Both the position numbers and the translations under genes were made by a program. From Aestuariibacter sp. (GTDB lineage Bacteria; Pseudomonadota; Gammaproteobacteria; Enterobacterales; Alteromonadaceae): a stretch of 64,000 bases of DNA. The DNA lies in NCBI GenBank assembly GCA_017794925.1, contig CP051238.1:2041138-2105137 (forward strand), read 5' to 3'. Under the pieces are notes generated by a model that saw only the letters and a program-made list of their open reading frames with translations, was not told the DNA's origin and made no database searches. Below are positions 16,691-25,064 of this stretch, one piece after another (the first letter of the stretch is position 1; the number at the start of each line of letters is the position of its first letter).

Positions 16691-18216
16691 TGGATGCATT
16701 AACACTTATTCCTGGCACCCTGACGCTACAGCAACTGCGCACTGTATTTCGCCATCATGTCAGCTTGTCGCTTGATGATAGCGCCAAGGCTGCTATTTTG
16801 GCTGCTGAACAAACGGTGCTCGACGTCATTAAAGAAAACCGCACTGTGTATGGCATTAACACCGGATTTGGCCTGCTGGCCAATACACGCATTGATGTGG
16901 ATGAACTGGAACTCCTGCAGCGCAGTATTGTGCTGTCTCATGCCGCCGGAACCGGCGATTTTATGAGTGAAGACACCGTACGCTTGCTCATGCTTTTGAA
17001 AATCAACTCACTGGCGCGCGGCTATTCCGGTATTCGCCTGAGTGTGGTCGAAGCGCTGATTAAGCTGTACAACGCCGAAGTGTACCCTGCTATTCCTGAA
17101 AAAGGCTCAGTAGGGGCAAGTGGTGACTTGGCGCCGTTGGCTCACATGAGCGTGGTCTTGCTGGGTGAAGGTGAGGCGTTTTATCGCGGCGAACGCATTG
17201 AGGCTAAACAAGCCCTTAAGATTGCCGGATTAGAGCCTATCGCCCTTGCGCCGAAAGAAGGTTTAGCACTGCTGAACGGCACACAGGCTTCAACGGCATT
17301 TGCCTTACAAGGACTGTTTTACACTGAAAACGCCTTGTACAGCGCCATTGGTATTGGCGCGTTAACCGTTGATGCCGCGTTGGGTTCCCGAGTGCCCTTT
17401 GATGCGCGGATCCACGAAGTGCGTGGTCATAAAACCCAAAGCGATGTGGCAGCGGCGTTTCGCGAGTTGCTGGCAACCAGTGACATCGGTAATTCGCACC
17501 AGGGCTGCGAAAAAGTACAGGATCCGTATTCCTTGCGCTGTCAGCCACAGGTGATGGGCGCGTGTTTACAACAAATGCGTTTTGCGCAGGATATTCTGGT
17601 GACCGAAGCCAATGGCGTAAGTGATAATCCGCTGGTGTTTGCCGATACCGGCGATATTTTGTCGGGCGGTAACTTTCACGCCGAAACGGTAGCCATGGCT
17701 GCCGATATGCTGGCGATTGCCTTGTCGGAAATTGGTGCACTGTCTGAACGCAGAATGTCACTGATGATCGATACACATCTGAGTGGACTTCCTCCGTTTT
17801 TGGTAGAGAATGGCGGTGTAAACTCCGGCTTTATGATTGCGCAGGTCACCTGTGCGGCGCTGGCCAGCGAGAACAAAACTCTGGCGCATCCGGCGTCGAT
17901 TGACTCGTTACCTACGTCAGCGAACCAGGAGGACCACGTGTCTATGGCGACCTTCGCGGCGCGAAGACTGCGTGATATTTTCGACAACGTTGCGGGTATT
18001 CTGGCTATTGAATGGCTGGCAGCTTGTCAGGGACTGGATTTCAGAAAGCCGCTGCAAACCAGTGAGCGCCTTCAGTCATTAATGCAGTTGCTTCGCAATG
18101 ACGTGCCTTTTTATGACAAGGACCGGTATTTTGCGCCAGACATTGAAGCCGCGAAACAGTTGATAAAGCGCCATGATTTGATGGACACTACTCAACTACA
18201 GCTGCTTGATTGTTAG
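16690..18216 (+). CDS. hutH: Histidine ammonia-lyase (histidase)
   Basis: A 508-residue enzyme that removes ammonia from L-histidine to give trans-urocanate, the entry step of the pathway and the source of the HutC inducer. The A143-S144-G145 triad in [12 protein letters not shown] forms the MIO cofactor by self-cyclisation. Other family blocks are [10 protein letters not shown] (about 54), NGTQAS (about 195) and QEDHVSM (about 415). The start codon overlaps the hutU stop by one base (TAATG), indicating translational coupling. It is the last gene of the rightward hut operon, followed by a hairpin. Confidence 0.97.
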   Translation: MDALTLIPGTLTLQQLRTVFRHHVSLSLDDSAKAAILAAEQTVLDVIKENRTVYGINTGFGLLANTRIDVDELELLQRSIVLSHAAGTGDFMSEDTVRLLMLLKINSLARGYSGIRLSVVEALIKLYNAEVYPAIPEKGSVGASGDLAPLAHMSVVLLGEGEAFYRGERIEAKQALKIAGLEPIALAPKEGLALLNGTQASTAFALQGLFYTENALYSAIGIGALTVDAALGSRVPFDARIHEVRGHKTQSDVAAAFRELLATSDIGNSHQGCEKVQDPYSLRCQPQVMGACLQQMRFAQDILVTEANGVSDNPLVFADTGDILSGGNFHAETVAMAADMLAIALSEIGALSERRMSLMIDTHLSGLPPFLVENGGVNSGFMIAQVTCAALASENKTLAHPASIDSLPTSANQEDHVSMATFAARRLRDIFDNVAGILAIEWLAACQGLDFRKPLQTSERLQSLMQLLRNDVPFYDKDRYFAPDIEAAKQLIKRHDLMDTTQLQLLDC

Positions 18217-18227
18217 CAGAATAGTGT

Positions 18228-18263
18228 AAAAGCAGGGGAGCGATATCCGTTTCTCTGCTTTGG
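18228..18263 (+). terminator. Possible terminator after hutH
   Basis: AAAAGCAG...GGAG pairs with TCTC...CTGCTTT around a roughly 10-nt loop, starting 12 nt after the hutH stop. The downstream T-run is short (CTTTGG), so efficiency is doubtful. Confidence 0.45.
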
Positions 18264-18299
18264 TAAACAGGTACGGTGACAGAGCTTAAGGAAAGGAAG

Positions 18300-18791
18300 A
18301 TGCGTATACAACGGTGTGTAAAATCAATAGCGTCAGTGTTGTTACTGACTTCGGCTGTAGTCCTGATCGGTTGCAGTGATAGCGAAGTGGGTGATGTTTC
18401 GCTGGGTGTCTTTACTACCAAAGACATTAAAATCGATGCTTTGCAGGATCCGGTGGTCACTGGCGTAACGTGCCATATCTCCAGCATCGAAGCCGATCTG
18501 GATTTATCTGATCCTTCAGACAGTTCTATCGCGTGCCGTCAAACCGGTCCAATCAACGCAGCAATGATCGCCGCTATCGACAAGTCAGACTCCGGCGAAG
18601 TGATATTTAAAAAATCTAAAAGCGTGTTTTTTAAGAATATGAAGCTACGCCGTATTTACGATGCTGACTCCCAAACGTTGATATATCTTTCTTACAGTAC
18701 TAAGGAAACCTCTGGTAGCTACAAACACAGTATTTCCACCGTACCGCTGTGGGAAACTGAGGCTTTTATTACGGTACCGGTGCAAAACTAA
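18300..18791 (+). CDS. creA: CreA family protein, probable lipoprotein
   Basis: A 163-residue exported protein of the CreA family. Recognisable blocks are EVGDVSL, the DIKI.AL.DPVV.GVTCHIS block, DPSDSSIACRQTGPI, and FKNMKLRRIYDA.....LIYLSYS. The N-terminal signal ends with LIGC, a lipobox, so the mature protein is probably lipid-anchored, whereas E. coli CreA has an ordinary signal peptide. The function of CreA is unknown despite its name from the creABCD locus. ATG 18300 follows AAGGAAAGG, better than the upstream frame start at 18276. It stands alone between hutH and the antiporter gene. Confidence 0.9.
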   Translation: MRIQRCVKSIASVLLLTSAVVLIGCSDSEVGDVSLGVFTTKDIKIDALQDPVVTGVTCHISSIEADLDLSDPSDSSIACRQTGPINAAMIAAIDKSDSGEVIFKKSKSVFFKNMKLRRIYDADSQTLIYLSYSTKETSGSYKHSISTVPLWETEAFITVPVQN

Positions 18792-18856
18792 CCGCGCTTT
18801 ACCGCATCAATTTTAACCCTTGTGGCAATTCAGGCGTGGCGTGGGTTGAACGACGC

Positions 18857-18876
18857 CCCATTTATGATTAAATGGG
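18857..18876. repeat. Short perfect inverted repeat after creA
   Basis: CCCATTTA (18857-18864) and TAAATGGG (18869-18876) form an 8-bp stem with a 4-nt loop 66 nt past the creA stop. No T-run follows, so it may be a weak terminator or an operator for the antiporter gene. Nothing else is evident in the 280-nt gap. Confidence 0.45.
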
Positions 18877-19071
18877 TCCGTTAATTATAAAAGCTGATCA
18901 CTCAAGCATTAATTTATCGTTCACAAACGCGCGCTTTACCCACTAACAGTCAGTATCATCCCTTGCTGTCGCATGCTCGTCATAATGTGTGCGTCGAGCC
19001 TATTCGTTCTGCTGTTTACGTCAATCCGTGTGTAAGTGGCAATCTCAATCTATTCATAACAGGGAACAGTT

Positions 19072-20556
19072 GTGCCTGAACCTGATGTTTTTTCATTATT
19101 GCCCATTATTATTACTCTGGCGTTGGCGCTCTACACTAAGCATGTGGTGATTGGATTGTTTGGTGGTGTGGTGACAGCCGTTGTGTTGCTCATCGGCCCA
19201 CAACCACTAGCGGTATTGTCTGAGCTAGTGAGAACGCATCTCGTGGGGACTCTGACAGATAGTTACAACGCGGGCGTTATTGTACTGATGATATTTATTG
19301 GCGGCTTTGTGGCACTGATGGAGAAGTCGGGCGGTGGACCCGCATTCGCCGCCAAAATGATTGGGTATATCGCGACAAAGACAAAAGCGCAAATGACTGC
19401 ATGGTGTGGTGGTATTTTTATCTTTTATTCAGACCTGGGCACCCCGCTCATCATTGGCCCTGTGTTTCGACCACTTTTCGATAAACTCAAGGTTTCCCGT
19501 GAAAAGCTCGCCTTCATTATCGACTCTACCGCCTCTCCGGTCGCCATTCTTATCCCGTTTATTGGCTGGGGAATTTACATCATGGGGCTCATGCAAAAGG
19601 AGTTCGACAGGGCTGGGATAGAGCTGGATAGCTGGGATGTATTCCTGAGGGTTATTCCATTTCAATTTTACGCCATTCTGGCCATTGTGATTGTACCTGT
19701 ACTGGTGTGGTTGAAACGTGACTTTGGTGCAATGAGCGATGCAGAGCAGCGTTCCGCAATGCCTCAACATCAAGGGGCAAACATGCAAAGCCAGCCGGTG
19801 ACCGAAGTATTTACGCACAAAAATGCCCGGGCACGATTCGTGTTTTTACCCTTACTTGTTATGGCGGTGGTATTGCTTGCTATGCTGGTGCCGTTGGGGT
19901 TTCCCTTTACCAGCGTAAAAGGTTCATTGTTCAGAGCGGCCTTGAGCAGTGCCTACTTCCTGGCGGCCTGCACGCTCATTGGTTTGATGGGGTGGTACAA
20001 AGTTCGCCCGGTTATGGATGGCATTAACCTCTATTTAAAAGGCATGAGTGGCATGATGCAGGTGATCATAGTACTGGTGCTGGCCTGGACATTGAGTTCA
20101 CTGGGGCATGACTTGGGCACGGCCCGATACATAGCCGAACTCGCGCAACAGGGATTTCCTCCCTGGTTGTTGCCTTTGGTTGCGTTTTTGTTGTCGGCCA
20201 TTATTTCCTTTGCTACCGGTTCATCGTGGGGCACGTTTGCCATCATGTTGCCGCTGGTTATCCCAACAGCTTTTGCGATTGATGCGCCGTTATTAGTGAG
20301 TATTGGCGCGGTGTTGTCAGGCGGATTATTTGGTGATCATTGCTCGCCTATTTCGGAAACCACTATTCTCTCGGCGACGGGGGCAAACTGCAGTCAGTTT
20401 GACCATTTCAGAACGCAGTTACCTTACGCCATGATGAACGGCGCCATTGCGGTTACCGCCTTTTTGTTGGCGGGCTTTTTTACTAACTCAATGATTGTGA
20501 TAGGCGCTGTAGCTATACAGTTATTGGTATTGATGGGGCTAAAGCGGGCGTTATAA
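19072..20556 (+). CDS. NhaC-family Na+/H+ antiporter
   Basis: A 494-residue polytopic inner-membrane protein with about 11 hydrophobic helices. Family signatures are the early LLPIIITLALALYTKHVVIG segment, YSDLGTPLIIGP (about residue 121), STASPVAILIPFIGWG (about 150), FATGSSWGTFAIMLPL (about 380) and GDHCSPISETTI (about 420). NhaC proteins exchange sodium for protons, and some relatives carry organic substrates. It is 280 bp downstream of creA and near hut, so a role in histidine uptake has been suggested to me by position only. GTG 19072 follows AGGGAA. It overlaps the convergent cupin gene by 6 bp. Confidence 0.85.
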   Translation: MPEPDVFSLLPIIITLALALYTKHVVIGLFGGVVTAVVLLIGPQPLAVLSELVRTHLVGTLTDSYNAGVIVLMIFIGGFVALMEKSGGGPAFAAKMIGYIATKTKAQMTAWCGGIFIFYSDLGTPLIIGPVFRPLFDKLKVSREKLAFIIDSTASPVAILIPFIGWGIYIMGLMQKEFDRAGIELDSWDVFLRVIPFQFYAILAIVIVPVLVWLKRDFGAMSDAEQRSAMPQHQGANMQSQPVTEVFTHKNARARFVFLPLLVMAVVLLAMLVPLGFPFTSVKGSLFRAALSSAYFLAACTLIGLMGWYKVRPVMDGINLYLKGMSGMMQVIIVLVLAWTLSSLGHDLGTARYIAELAQQGFPPWLLPLVAFLLSAIISFATGSSWGTFAIMLPLVIPTAFAIDAPLLVSIGAVLSGGLFGDHCSPISETTILSATGANCSQFDHFRTQLPYAMMNGAIAVTAFLLAGFFTNSMIVIGAVAIQLLVLMGLKRAL

Positions 20557-21231
20557 ATTATCGCCCAGTAAATTTGCGCCGAGGTGGCCTACTTTAACGT
20601 AAATAAGCGCCCCTTCCTCCCGGGTGAACGGCGTATGTCGGGAGTAGCGGGGACTGCGTATCCAGCTACCTTCAGGGTATTGGCCATGCTCGTCGTAAAA
20701 ACAGCCCTCGAGCACCAGAATTTCTTCACCACCAGGGTGGGTATGAGAAGTAAATTGTGTATCCGGTGCCCAGCGCACTAAGGCCGTGTTCACGCCGTCG
20801 TGTTCATGTAATGGGAGAACAGACAAGCCCTCAACCAGCCCTGGCACAAAGCGCATGTCGCGGGTACTAACTTTAACGAACTCGGAATCAGTGCTGGCAA
20901 ACTGCCACAGCTTAACCAGAATAGTACAGCCGTCAGAAGAGTAGGGGGTGTGAGCACTGCCAGGCGGATTGCGTAAATAACTCCCTGCCGGATAGTCCCC
21001 ATGCTCGTCGCTAAAGGTACCGGACAGCACCAGTATCTCTTCGCCACCTTCATGTACGTGACCAGAATAGCCAGCGCCGGGTTCATAGCGGACAATGCTG
21101 GTGGCGCGTGCCACTTCATCACCTACTCGGTCCAGCATCATTCGGGACACACCTGACAGCGGAGAGGGTACAAAGCTGTATTCTTCCGGTTTGATTACAA
21201 CACGCTGAGAAAAATCGCTGTTTAAATGCAT
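20551..21231 (-). CDS. Double-cupin (ChrR-like) protein
   Basis: A 226-residue protein made of two ChrR-type cupin domains in tandem. Domain 1 (about 45-110) has GYSGHVHEGGEEILVLSGTFSDEHG and domain 2 (about 145-215) has FTSHTHPGGEEILVLEGCFYDEHG. Both keep the HxH...E metal-binding pattern. Relatives are stand-alone cupins similar to the C-terminal half of the anti-sigma factor ChrR, but the N-terminal zinc anti-sigma domain is absent, so an anti-sigma role is unlikely. The substrate is unknown. Its 3' end overlaps the antiporter's 3' end by 6 bp. Confidence 0.85.
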   Translation of the reverse strand: MHLNSDFSQRVVIKPEEYSFVPSPLSGVSRMMLDRVGDEVARATSIVRYEPGAGYSGHVHEGGEEILVLSGTFSDEHGDYPAGSYLRNPPGSAHTPYSSDGCTILVKLWQFASTDSEFVKVSTRDMRFVPGLVEGLSVLPLHEHDGVNTALVRWAPDTQFTSHTHPGGEEILVLEGCFYDEHGQYPEGSWIRSPRYSRHTPFTREEGALIYVKVGHLGANLLGDNL

Positions 21232-21376
21232 AGTCGCCTCACAGAGTTAGCACGATGATTATACTGAATTTACCCCAGGATAGATTAATCATTAGCATCA
21301 GATAGTTTAATGAGGACATGCTCTGTGCGCAGAAAACGGCGGTAGTGGACAATATGAATATATTAAAAGGAAGAAA

Positions 21377-21416
21377 TGGTGGTCCCACCCTGACTTGAAC
21401 AGGGGATCTGCCGATT
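21377..21416 (-). repeat. Copy of the 3' half of tRNA-Ile2 (putative att site)
   Basis: These 40 bases match 21981-22020, the 3' half of the intact tRNA (anticodon-loop side to CCA), at 38 of 40 positions. The two differences are T for C. The copy has no 5' half (it continues TGTGGCTACC), so it is not a tRNA gene. A tRNA 3' end repeated at the far side of an insert is the usual trace of integrase-mediated insertion. Confidence 0.85.
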
Positions 21417-21540
21417 TGTGGCTACCTATAAATTGTATTGCGTACAACAACTTGATTGTTACCAGTTTTTATCTAAACTTAAAATGGTAGTATAAAGTAG
21501 GATTATATCCTCACTGAAGTGCGTTTATTGGAGGTAATTT

Positions 21541-21798
21541 ATGGCAATGGTTAAGAAAAGCATCACAGTAACTGATCAGCAAGAGAAATGGATGCAAGCA
21601 CAACTGGCTACTGGTAATTATGCTAGTGACAGTGAATTATTGCGGGATTTAATTAGAAAAGAGCAAATACGTACGAGGGAGGTTGAGGTTATCAGACAAG
21701 AACTCATCAAAGCAGAGCTGAGCGGGTATAGCACTCGCTCGCCTCAGGATATTGTTAATGCCGTAATCGCTAAAAAACAAGCAAATGGTGAAATATAG
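21541..21798 (+). CDS. ParD-like type II antitoxin
   Basis: An 85-residue protein. The N-terminal KKSITVTDQQEKWMQAQL is a ribbon-helix-helix DNA-binding segment, followed by ATGNYASDSELLRDLIRKEQ, typical of ParD/CC2985-type antitoxins. The basic C-terminal half would wrap the toxin. The start ATG follows GGAGG. It normally represses its own promoter together with ParE, and an imperfect GGATTATATCC palindrome lies just upstream (about 21501). The partner toxin overlaps its 3' end but is truncated, so the antitoxin is effectively an orphan. Confidence 0.88.
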   Translation: MAMVKKSITVTDQQEKWMQAQLATGNYASDSELLRDLIRKEQIRTREVEVIRQELIKAELSGYSTRSPQDIVNAVIAKKQANGEI

Positions 21799-21877
21799 AT
21801 TAAGTGCGGATGCCGATAAGGATTTAGAGCAGCTATTTGAATATGGTAATGCGAATTTTAAGAGCAGAAAACCTTAG
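21785..21877 (+). pseudogene. Truncated ParE-like toxin
   Basis: ATG 21785 overlaps the parD 3' end by 14 bp, the usual parDE arrangement. It encodes MVKYRLSADADKDLEQLF followed by a dozen residues, then TAG after 30 codons. The start matches the N-terminal strand and helix of ParE toxins, which are normally about 95 residues. The catalytic-surface C-terminal half is missing, and I see no continuation in other frames before the tRNA. It is therefore probably inactive. Confidence 0.75.
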
Positions 21878-21980
21878 CACTGCTTTTGAATAGAGATCAA
21901 AACAAAGAGCAGAGCCTTCTTTATTGGTAAAGCAGCTTGGCGTGAGCCTGAAGGTGAAAAGGCGTGTTTAGGCAAAAAAA

Positions 21981-22057
21981 TGGTGGCCCCACCCTGACTT
22001 GAACAGGGGACCTGCCGATTATGAGTCGGATGCTCTAACCAACTGAGCTATGGGGCC
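21981..22057 (-). tRNA. tRNA-Ile2 (anticodon CAU, lysidine-modified)
   Basis: The minus-strand 77-nt sequence folds as a cloverleaf: acceptor GGCCCCA paired with TGGGGCC and an encoded CCA end, D-arm AGCTCAGTTGGTTAGAGC, anticodon stem CCGAC...TCGG with loop CTCATAA, and T-arm CCCTG TTCAAGT CAGGG. The CAT anticodon could be Met or Ile2. The GGCCCC acceptor stem and TTCAAGTC loop resemble E. coli ileX (read AUA after TilS makes lysidine) rather than elongator Met. Its 3' half is duplicated at 21377. Confidence 0.85.
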
Positions 22058-22347
22058 ATTTTGAGATGTGCTGTGCAGTTTTGAATGCAATTTGCTATGC
22101 ATAACAACCACAAGCGTGCGCAAGTATAAGCAGTTTTTTATGCCTTGTCACCCCATCTCATGCTTCATAGCGGCTTAATTGCGCGAAATTTAGCCGCTTG
22201 GCATGCAGAAGACCTGATGTTGTAGAATTGTTGATGATAATCATATTTATGACGGGCATAGATTAGTGCAAATTAATACTTTGTCTGCTATCTTTCAGCT
22301 ACTTAGTAGGATTTTCTTCGAATCGGCAATTCATCTGGAGAATAATA

Positions 22348-22677
22348 ATGACTGAAAAACCGTATCTGGTTAGTGGCCGAAACACGCTTATTCATAAAAT
22401 TCGTAAGTTTGACTTGCTGGTTATCAATGGTGACGATGCGCCGCCTATTGTTGTTACGTTTCGCGGTATTAAAGAATACGAAGGCAAAGTGCCTGAAAAC
22501 AAACGCGAAGCAAAGATGATGGATATGGAACTGGTTGATGTAACCACCAGTGATGTATTTGGTGACGAAAAAACGCTGATCTTTATCCAAACGCTGAACG
22601 GCAAAGAATACAAAATCGATTACTCAAAAGTGGGCACATCGATGTTTATTCGCGTTCACCAGGACAGCATTTTTTAA
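22348..22677 (+). CDS. Small hypothetical protein
   Basis: A 109-residue soluble protein that I do not recognise. It is rich in Lys, Asp and Glu, with alternating hydrophobic strands (FDLLVINGDDAPPIVVTFRGIKEY), suggesting a small beta-rich fold. It has no signal peptide, no membrane segment and no cysteine. ATG 22348 lies a few nt after GGAGAA. It has its own upstream region after the tRNA and converges on the YiiX-type gene with a hairpin between them. The unbroken frame and good ribosome binding site support a real gene. Confidence 0.75.
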   Translation: MTEKPYLVSGRNTLIHKIRKFDLLVINGDDAPPIVVTFRGIKEYEGKVPENKREAKMMDMELVDVTTSDVFGDEKTLIFIQTLNGKEYKIDYSKVGTSMFIRVHQDSIF

Positions 22678-22685
22678 ACGCTAAT

Positions 22686-22725
22686 GTAAAACAGGCCATT
22701 CATTCTTAATGGCCTGGTCGTTTAA
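22686..22725. terminator. Hairpin between convergent genes
   Basis: CAGGCCATT (22692-22700) and AATGGCCTG (22708-22716) make a 9-bp stem with a 7-nt loop. TGTAAAA lies to the left and GTCGTTTAAAA to the right. It probably terminates transcripts arriving from both sides. Confidence 0.65.
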
Positions 22726-23387
22726 AACCCTTCTACTTTTCCCCAGCCGTCCGGATCTAACGAATTAAACTCTGGAATGGGTTTGGGCTTTCCTTTTAGC
22801 TGTACGTAGCGGCGGTCAAAAATATTGAACTGGCACACGTCTTTTGGCGTGGTTTCGGATGCATTGAGGTCTTTCACTATTCCAGCGTGTCTTAACCCTT
22901 CTGCGACTAATTCTGAGCAAAACCACCGATTGAACTTACGCCTGTTGTAGGTAATCCACCGAAACCACTTGTGATCATCAAAGGTATCGATAGCTGCGCC
23001 AAACAGCTGCCAGATATCGTAGGATTTATCCATCTGCTCGGCCAGAAAGTCATGAAACTGAAACCAGTTTTGCTCCAGTGCAGATTTAGCGTCGTTATGC
23101 AGGGGGAGCCACCAAACGTCGCCTTTGTAGGTGCGCACACGTTCACCTACATAATTGTGCATAACCCCTTTCTTTCCTTTTATTGAGGTGGCCTCAATCA
23201 TGGTGAGGTCATGTAATTGTTGGTCGGTAGGGGTTTCCGGTGAATCAATAACCATAGCGGTATGCGTAACAACTGAGCTGGTGGTGAGTTTGGTCCACCG
23301 CGAAAATAAGCTGGTACCGCCAAACGCGATAATATCGCCGGGGGCAATGAGATGTTTTATATCCTCATAGTGTTGATGGCTTAACAC
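22722..23387 (-). CDS. YiiX/YaeF-type permuted papain-like amidase
   Basis: A 221-residue protein. The N-terminal APGDIIAFGG block, then THTAMVID with His near residue 42, IEAT with Glu near 65, and the late NRWFCSELVAEGL with Cys near residue 157 match permuted papain-like (NlpC/P60-related, YiiX) enzymes, where His precedes the catalytic Cys in sequence. Such proteins act on peptide or lipid amide or ester bonds. No signal peptide is visible, so it may be cytoplasmic. It is alone on the minus strand and divergent from the DUF3718 gene across 310 bp. Confidence 0.75.
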   Translation of the reverse strand: MLSHQHYEDIKHLIAPGDIIAFGGTSLFSRWTKLTTSSVVTHTAMVIDSPETPTDQQLHDLTMIEATSIKGKKGVMHNYVGERVRTYKGDVWWLPLHNDAKSALEQNWFQFHDFLAEQMDKSYDIWQLFGAAIDTFDDHKWFRWITYNRRKFNRWFCSELVAEGLRHAGIVKDLNASETTPKDVCQFNIFDRRYVQLKGKPKPIPEFNSLDPDGWGKVEGF

Positions 23388-23697
23388 TGCGTTTCCTTTT
23401 CTACAGATTGCGAAGCGACAATCCGCAAATCATTTCATTATTTCGCCCTTAACCGGCTAACGAAACGATCTGCTCCTTTCTTCGAATGTTACAAATTGTG
23501 TGGTCTGCGCGACTAACACGGATGTTAATCCGACCGTTTAACTGCAGTTATATCCCGTTTATCGCAAAATCTCAAATAGCAGCAATTTAACGTTTCTGAG
23601 ACAACCTTTTTACGTTTGATCTCTACTGTATAGGTGCGTACCGGAAAGTTTTGCTGTGTTTCCCTGCGCAGCACCGAGTTAATCAGAGGATAAGATC
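23388..23697. other. Intergenic region, divergent promoters
   Basis: 310 bp between the divergent YiiX-type and DUF3718 genes. I see no reading frame, RNA gene or strong inverted repeat. It presumably carries the two promoters. Confidence 0.5.
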
Positions 23698-24036
23698 ATG
23701 AAAGTTAGTAACCGTATTTCCGCACCACTTGCCACCATCACAATGTTGTCTTTTAGCGCAATGGCCGCAATGAGTTCTGCGCAAGCAGCCACTATGCCTG
23801 TTGCAATGGAACAGAAACTGGTCGCTGTTTGCGAAGCGATTAAAGACAACAGCCGCATTGCATTGCACAAAGCCGTAAAAGACAGCGGTGTGAGTTATCG
23901 CGTTTTGGCCAACGGGCTGGTGTGTAACGGCCAGGATATGTACAGCTTTGCCATGCTGAACAATGCCAATAAAACCGGTGCGCTTATTGCCAAGCGAACC
24001 AATCTGGATGAACGCAGCCTGACTGCAAAACGATAG
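23698..24036 (+). CDS. DUF3718 domain protein, exported
   Basis: A 112-residue protein with an N-terminal signal peptide (about 1-30, ending AQA-AT) and a DUF3718 core (LVAVCEAIKDNSRIALHKAVKDSGVSYRV and LVCNGQDM.SFA). Two cysteines (about 45 and 76) probably form a disulfide in the periplasm. The family is common in Alteromonadales and Vibrionales and has no known function. ATG 23698 follows GAGGATAAG. It is monocistronic, with a strong terminator 20 nt after the stop. Confidence 0.85.
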   Translation: MKVSNRISAPLATITMLSFSAMAAMSSAQAATMPVAMEQKLVAVCEAIKDNSRIALHKAVKDSGVSYRVLANGLVCNGQDMYSFAMLNNANKTGALIAKRTNLDERSLTAKR

Positions 24037-24056
24037 TCTTCCCTTTCCCTGGGTTT

Positions 24057-24084
24057 GAGGCTGTCAGCTGACAGCCTCTTTTTT
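24057..24084 (+). terminator. Rho-independent terminator
   Basis: GAGGCTGTCAG is followed directly by its inverse CTGACAGCCTC and then TTTTTT. It lies 20 nt after the DUF3718 stop and 15 nt before the LytTR gene. Confidence 0.9.
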
Positions 24085-24098
24085 CAGAAGGTAGCAGC

Positions 24099-24968
24099 GT
24101 GTTGACTGAACCGCGAACCGAGGCCATCTCGTTCGTTATGACACAAGGTAGACTGGCCAGAGAGTTTTCTGAGAGTTTGCAGGAACTCTCTCTGCCGGAT
24201 GTCCATTTTGAATTCACGACAGATTTATTGTCGCAGTTTCGTATTCAGGCAAAATTACATTGTCTGGAGGCTGATACGTCCCAGCCATCAGAGCACAACT
24301 CTGATTTAAAAATTATTGTGGTAGGCAGTAAGGAGCTTGAATTGCTTGCTACAGCGCCACCACGCACCGATCTAAGCTTGTTATGTGGATACAGTAATCA
24401 GCAAGCCATTGATGGGTTTGCGACCGGGATCACCCGATTCTATCAGCCGAATGCGCCTGCTGAACTCAGGCAGCAGCAAATGTCATGTTTAATCGAGGCT
24501 TACAATGCACGTTTAAATGCGTTGAAATGGCGTTGGATTATTAAGCGTCTTAGCTGGCAACGCGCGTGCTCTCCGGCCCGGTTAATGCAGGAACTATCGG
24601 CAGTAAAAAAACGCTGCTCTGCTCCCCATCAGCAGATTTCACTACGCAGTAGTTGTGGCTGGCATTGCGTGGACTGGCAGCGTATTCGCTATGTTGAAGC
24701 GGCCGGTGATTACATGTGTGTGTATACGCAGGAAGAAACGTTAATCGTTCGTTCAACCTTAACAGAGTTAGCTGAGCGCTTGCCGAAAGCGCATTTTCTG
24801 AGGGTTAACCGTTCGGTTATTATCAATTTGCATCATGTAAAAGGGCTTAATAAGGTCAGCCCTGCGGTGAATTACGTAGAACTCCAGGACGGCAGTCGCT
24901 TAAAGATAAGCCGCAGGTTGCTTCCCCATTGTTTGCCTCACCTTGAAGACAAAACTCACGAAACATAA
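24099..24968 (+). CDS. LytTR-type DNA-binding regulator upstream of lrgAB
   Basis: A 289-residue protein with a C-terminal LytTR DNA-binding domain (about 185-285; WQRIRYVEAAGDYMCVYT, IVRSTLTELAERLP, FLRVNRSVIINLHHV, LQDGSRLKISRR). The N-terminal 170 residues look like a degraded receiver domain (KIIVVGSKELELL near 70; GFATGITRFYQPNAPAEL near 108) with no clear phospho-accepting Asp in the expected place. A conventional two-component partnership is therefore doubtful. GTG 24099 follows AAGG; ATG 24138 is the alternative. It precedes lrgA by 96 bp, matching the LytR-lrgAB arrangement, so lrgAB is the likely target. Confidence 0.85.
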   Translation: MLTEPRTEAISFVMTQGRLAREFSESLQELSLPDVHFEFTTDLLSQFRIQAKLHCLEADTSQPSEHNSDLKIIVVGSKELELLATAPPRTDLSLLCGYSNQQAIDGFATGITRFYQPNAPAELRQQQMSCLIEAYNARLNALKWRWIIKRLSWQRACSPARLMQELSAVKKRCSAPHQQISLRSSCGWHCVDWQRIRYVEAAGDYMCVYTQEETLIVRSTLTELAERLPKAHFLRVNRSVIINLHHVKGLNKVSPAVNYVELQDGSRLKISRRLLPHCLPHLEDKTHET

Positions 24969-25064
24969 AGCAGCGTAATACCCTGTATCTACGACCCAAG
25001 TCTTCTGGTGAGGCATGTACAACCCAGTTATGATGGTGGTCTCTATTCAGAAAACAGGACGACT

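Larger units (their letters stand above)
21377..22020. mobile_element. Remnant of a tRNA-integrated element carrying a ParDE module
   Basis: About 564 bp lies between the 40-bp repeat copies at 21377-21416 and 21981-22020. It contains an intact parD-like gene, a truncated parE-like gene and no integrase. The element sits on the 3' side of the tRNA, as expected for a tyrosine-integrase island. I infer that a larger element was inserted, then lost most of its content by deletion. The alternative is a local duplication of the tRNA end. Confidence 0.6.

Noticed and set aside
19072..20556. NhaC-family gene as the histidine transporter of the hut locus
   Set aside because: Only proximity supports this; creA and 0.9 kb separate it from hutH, and it has no palindromic hut operator in front.
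20551..21231. Double cupin as a ChrR anti-sigma factor
   Set aside because: The zinc-binding anti-sigma N-terminal domain is absent and no sigma factor gene is adjacent.
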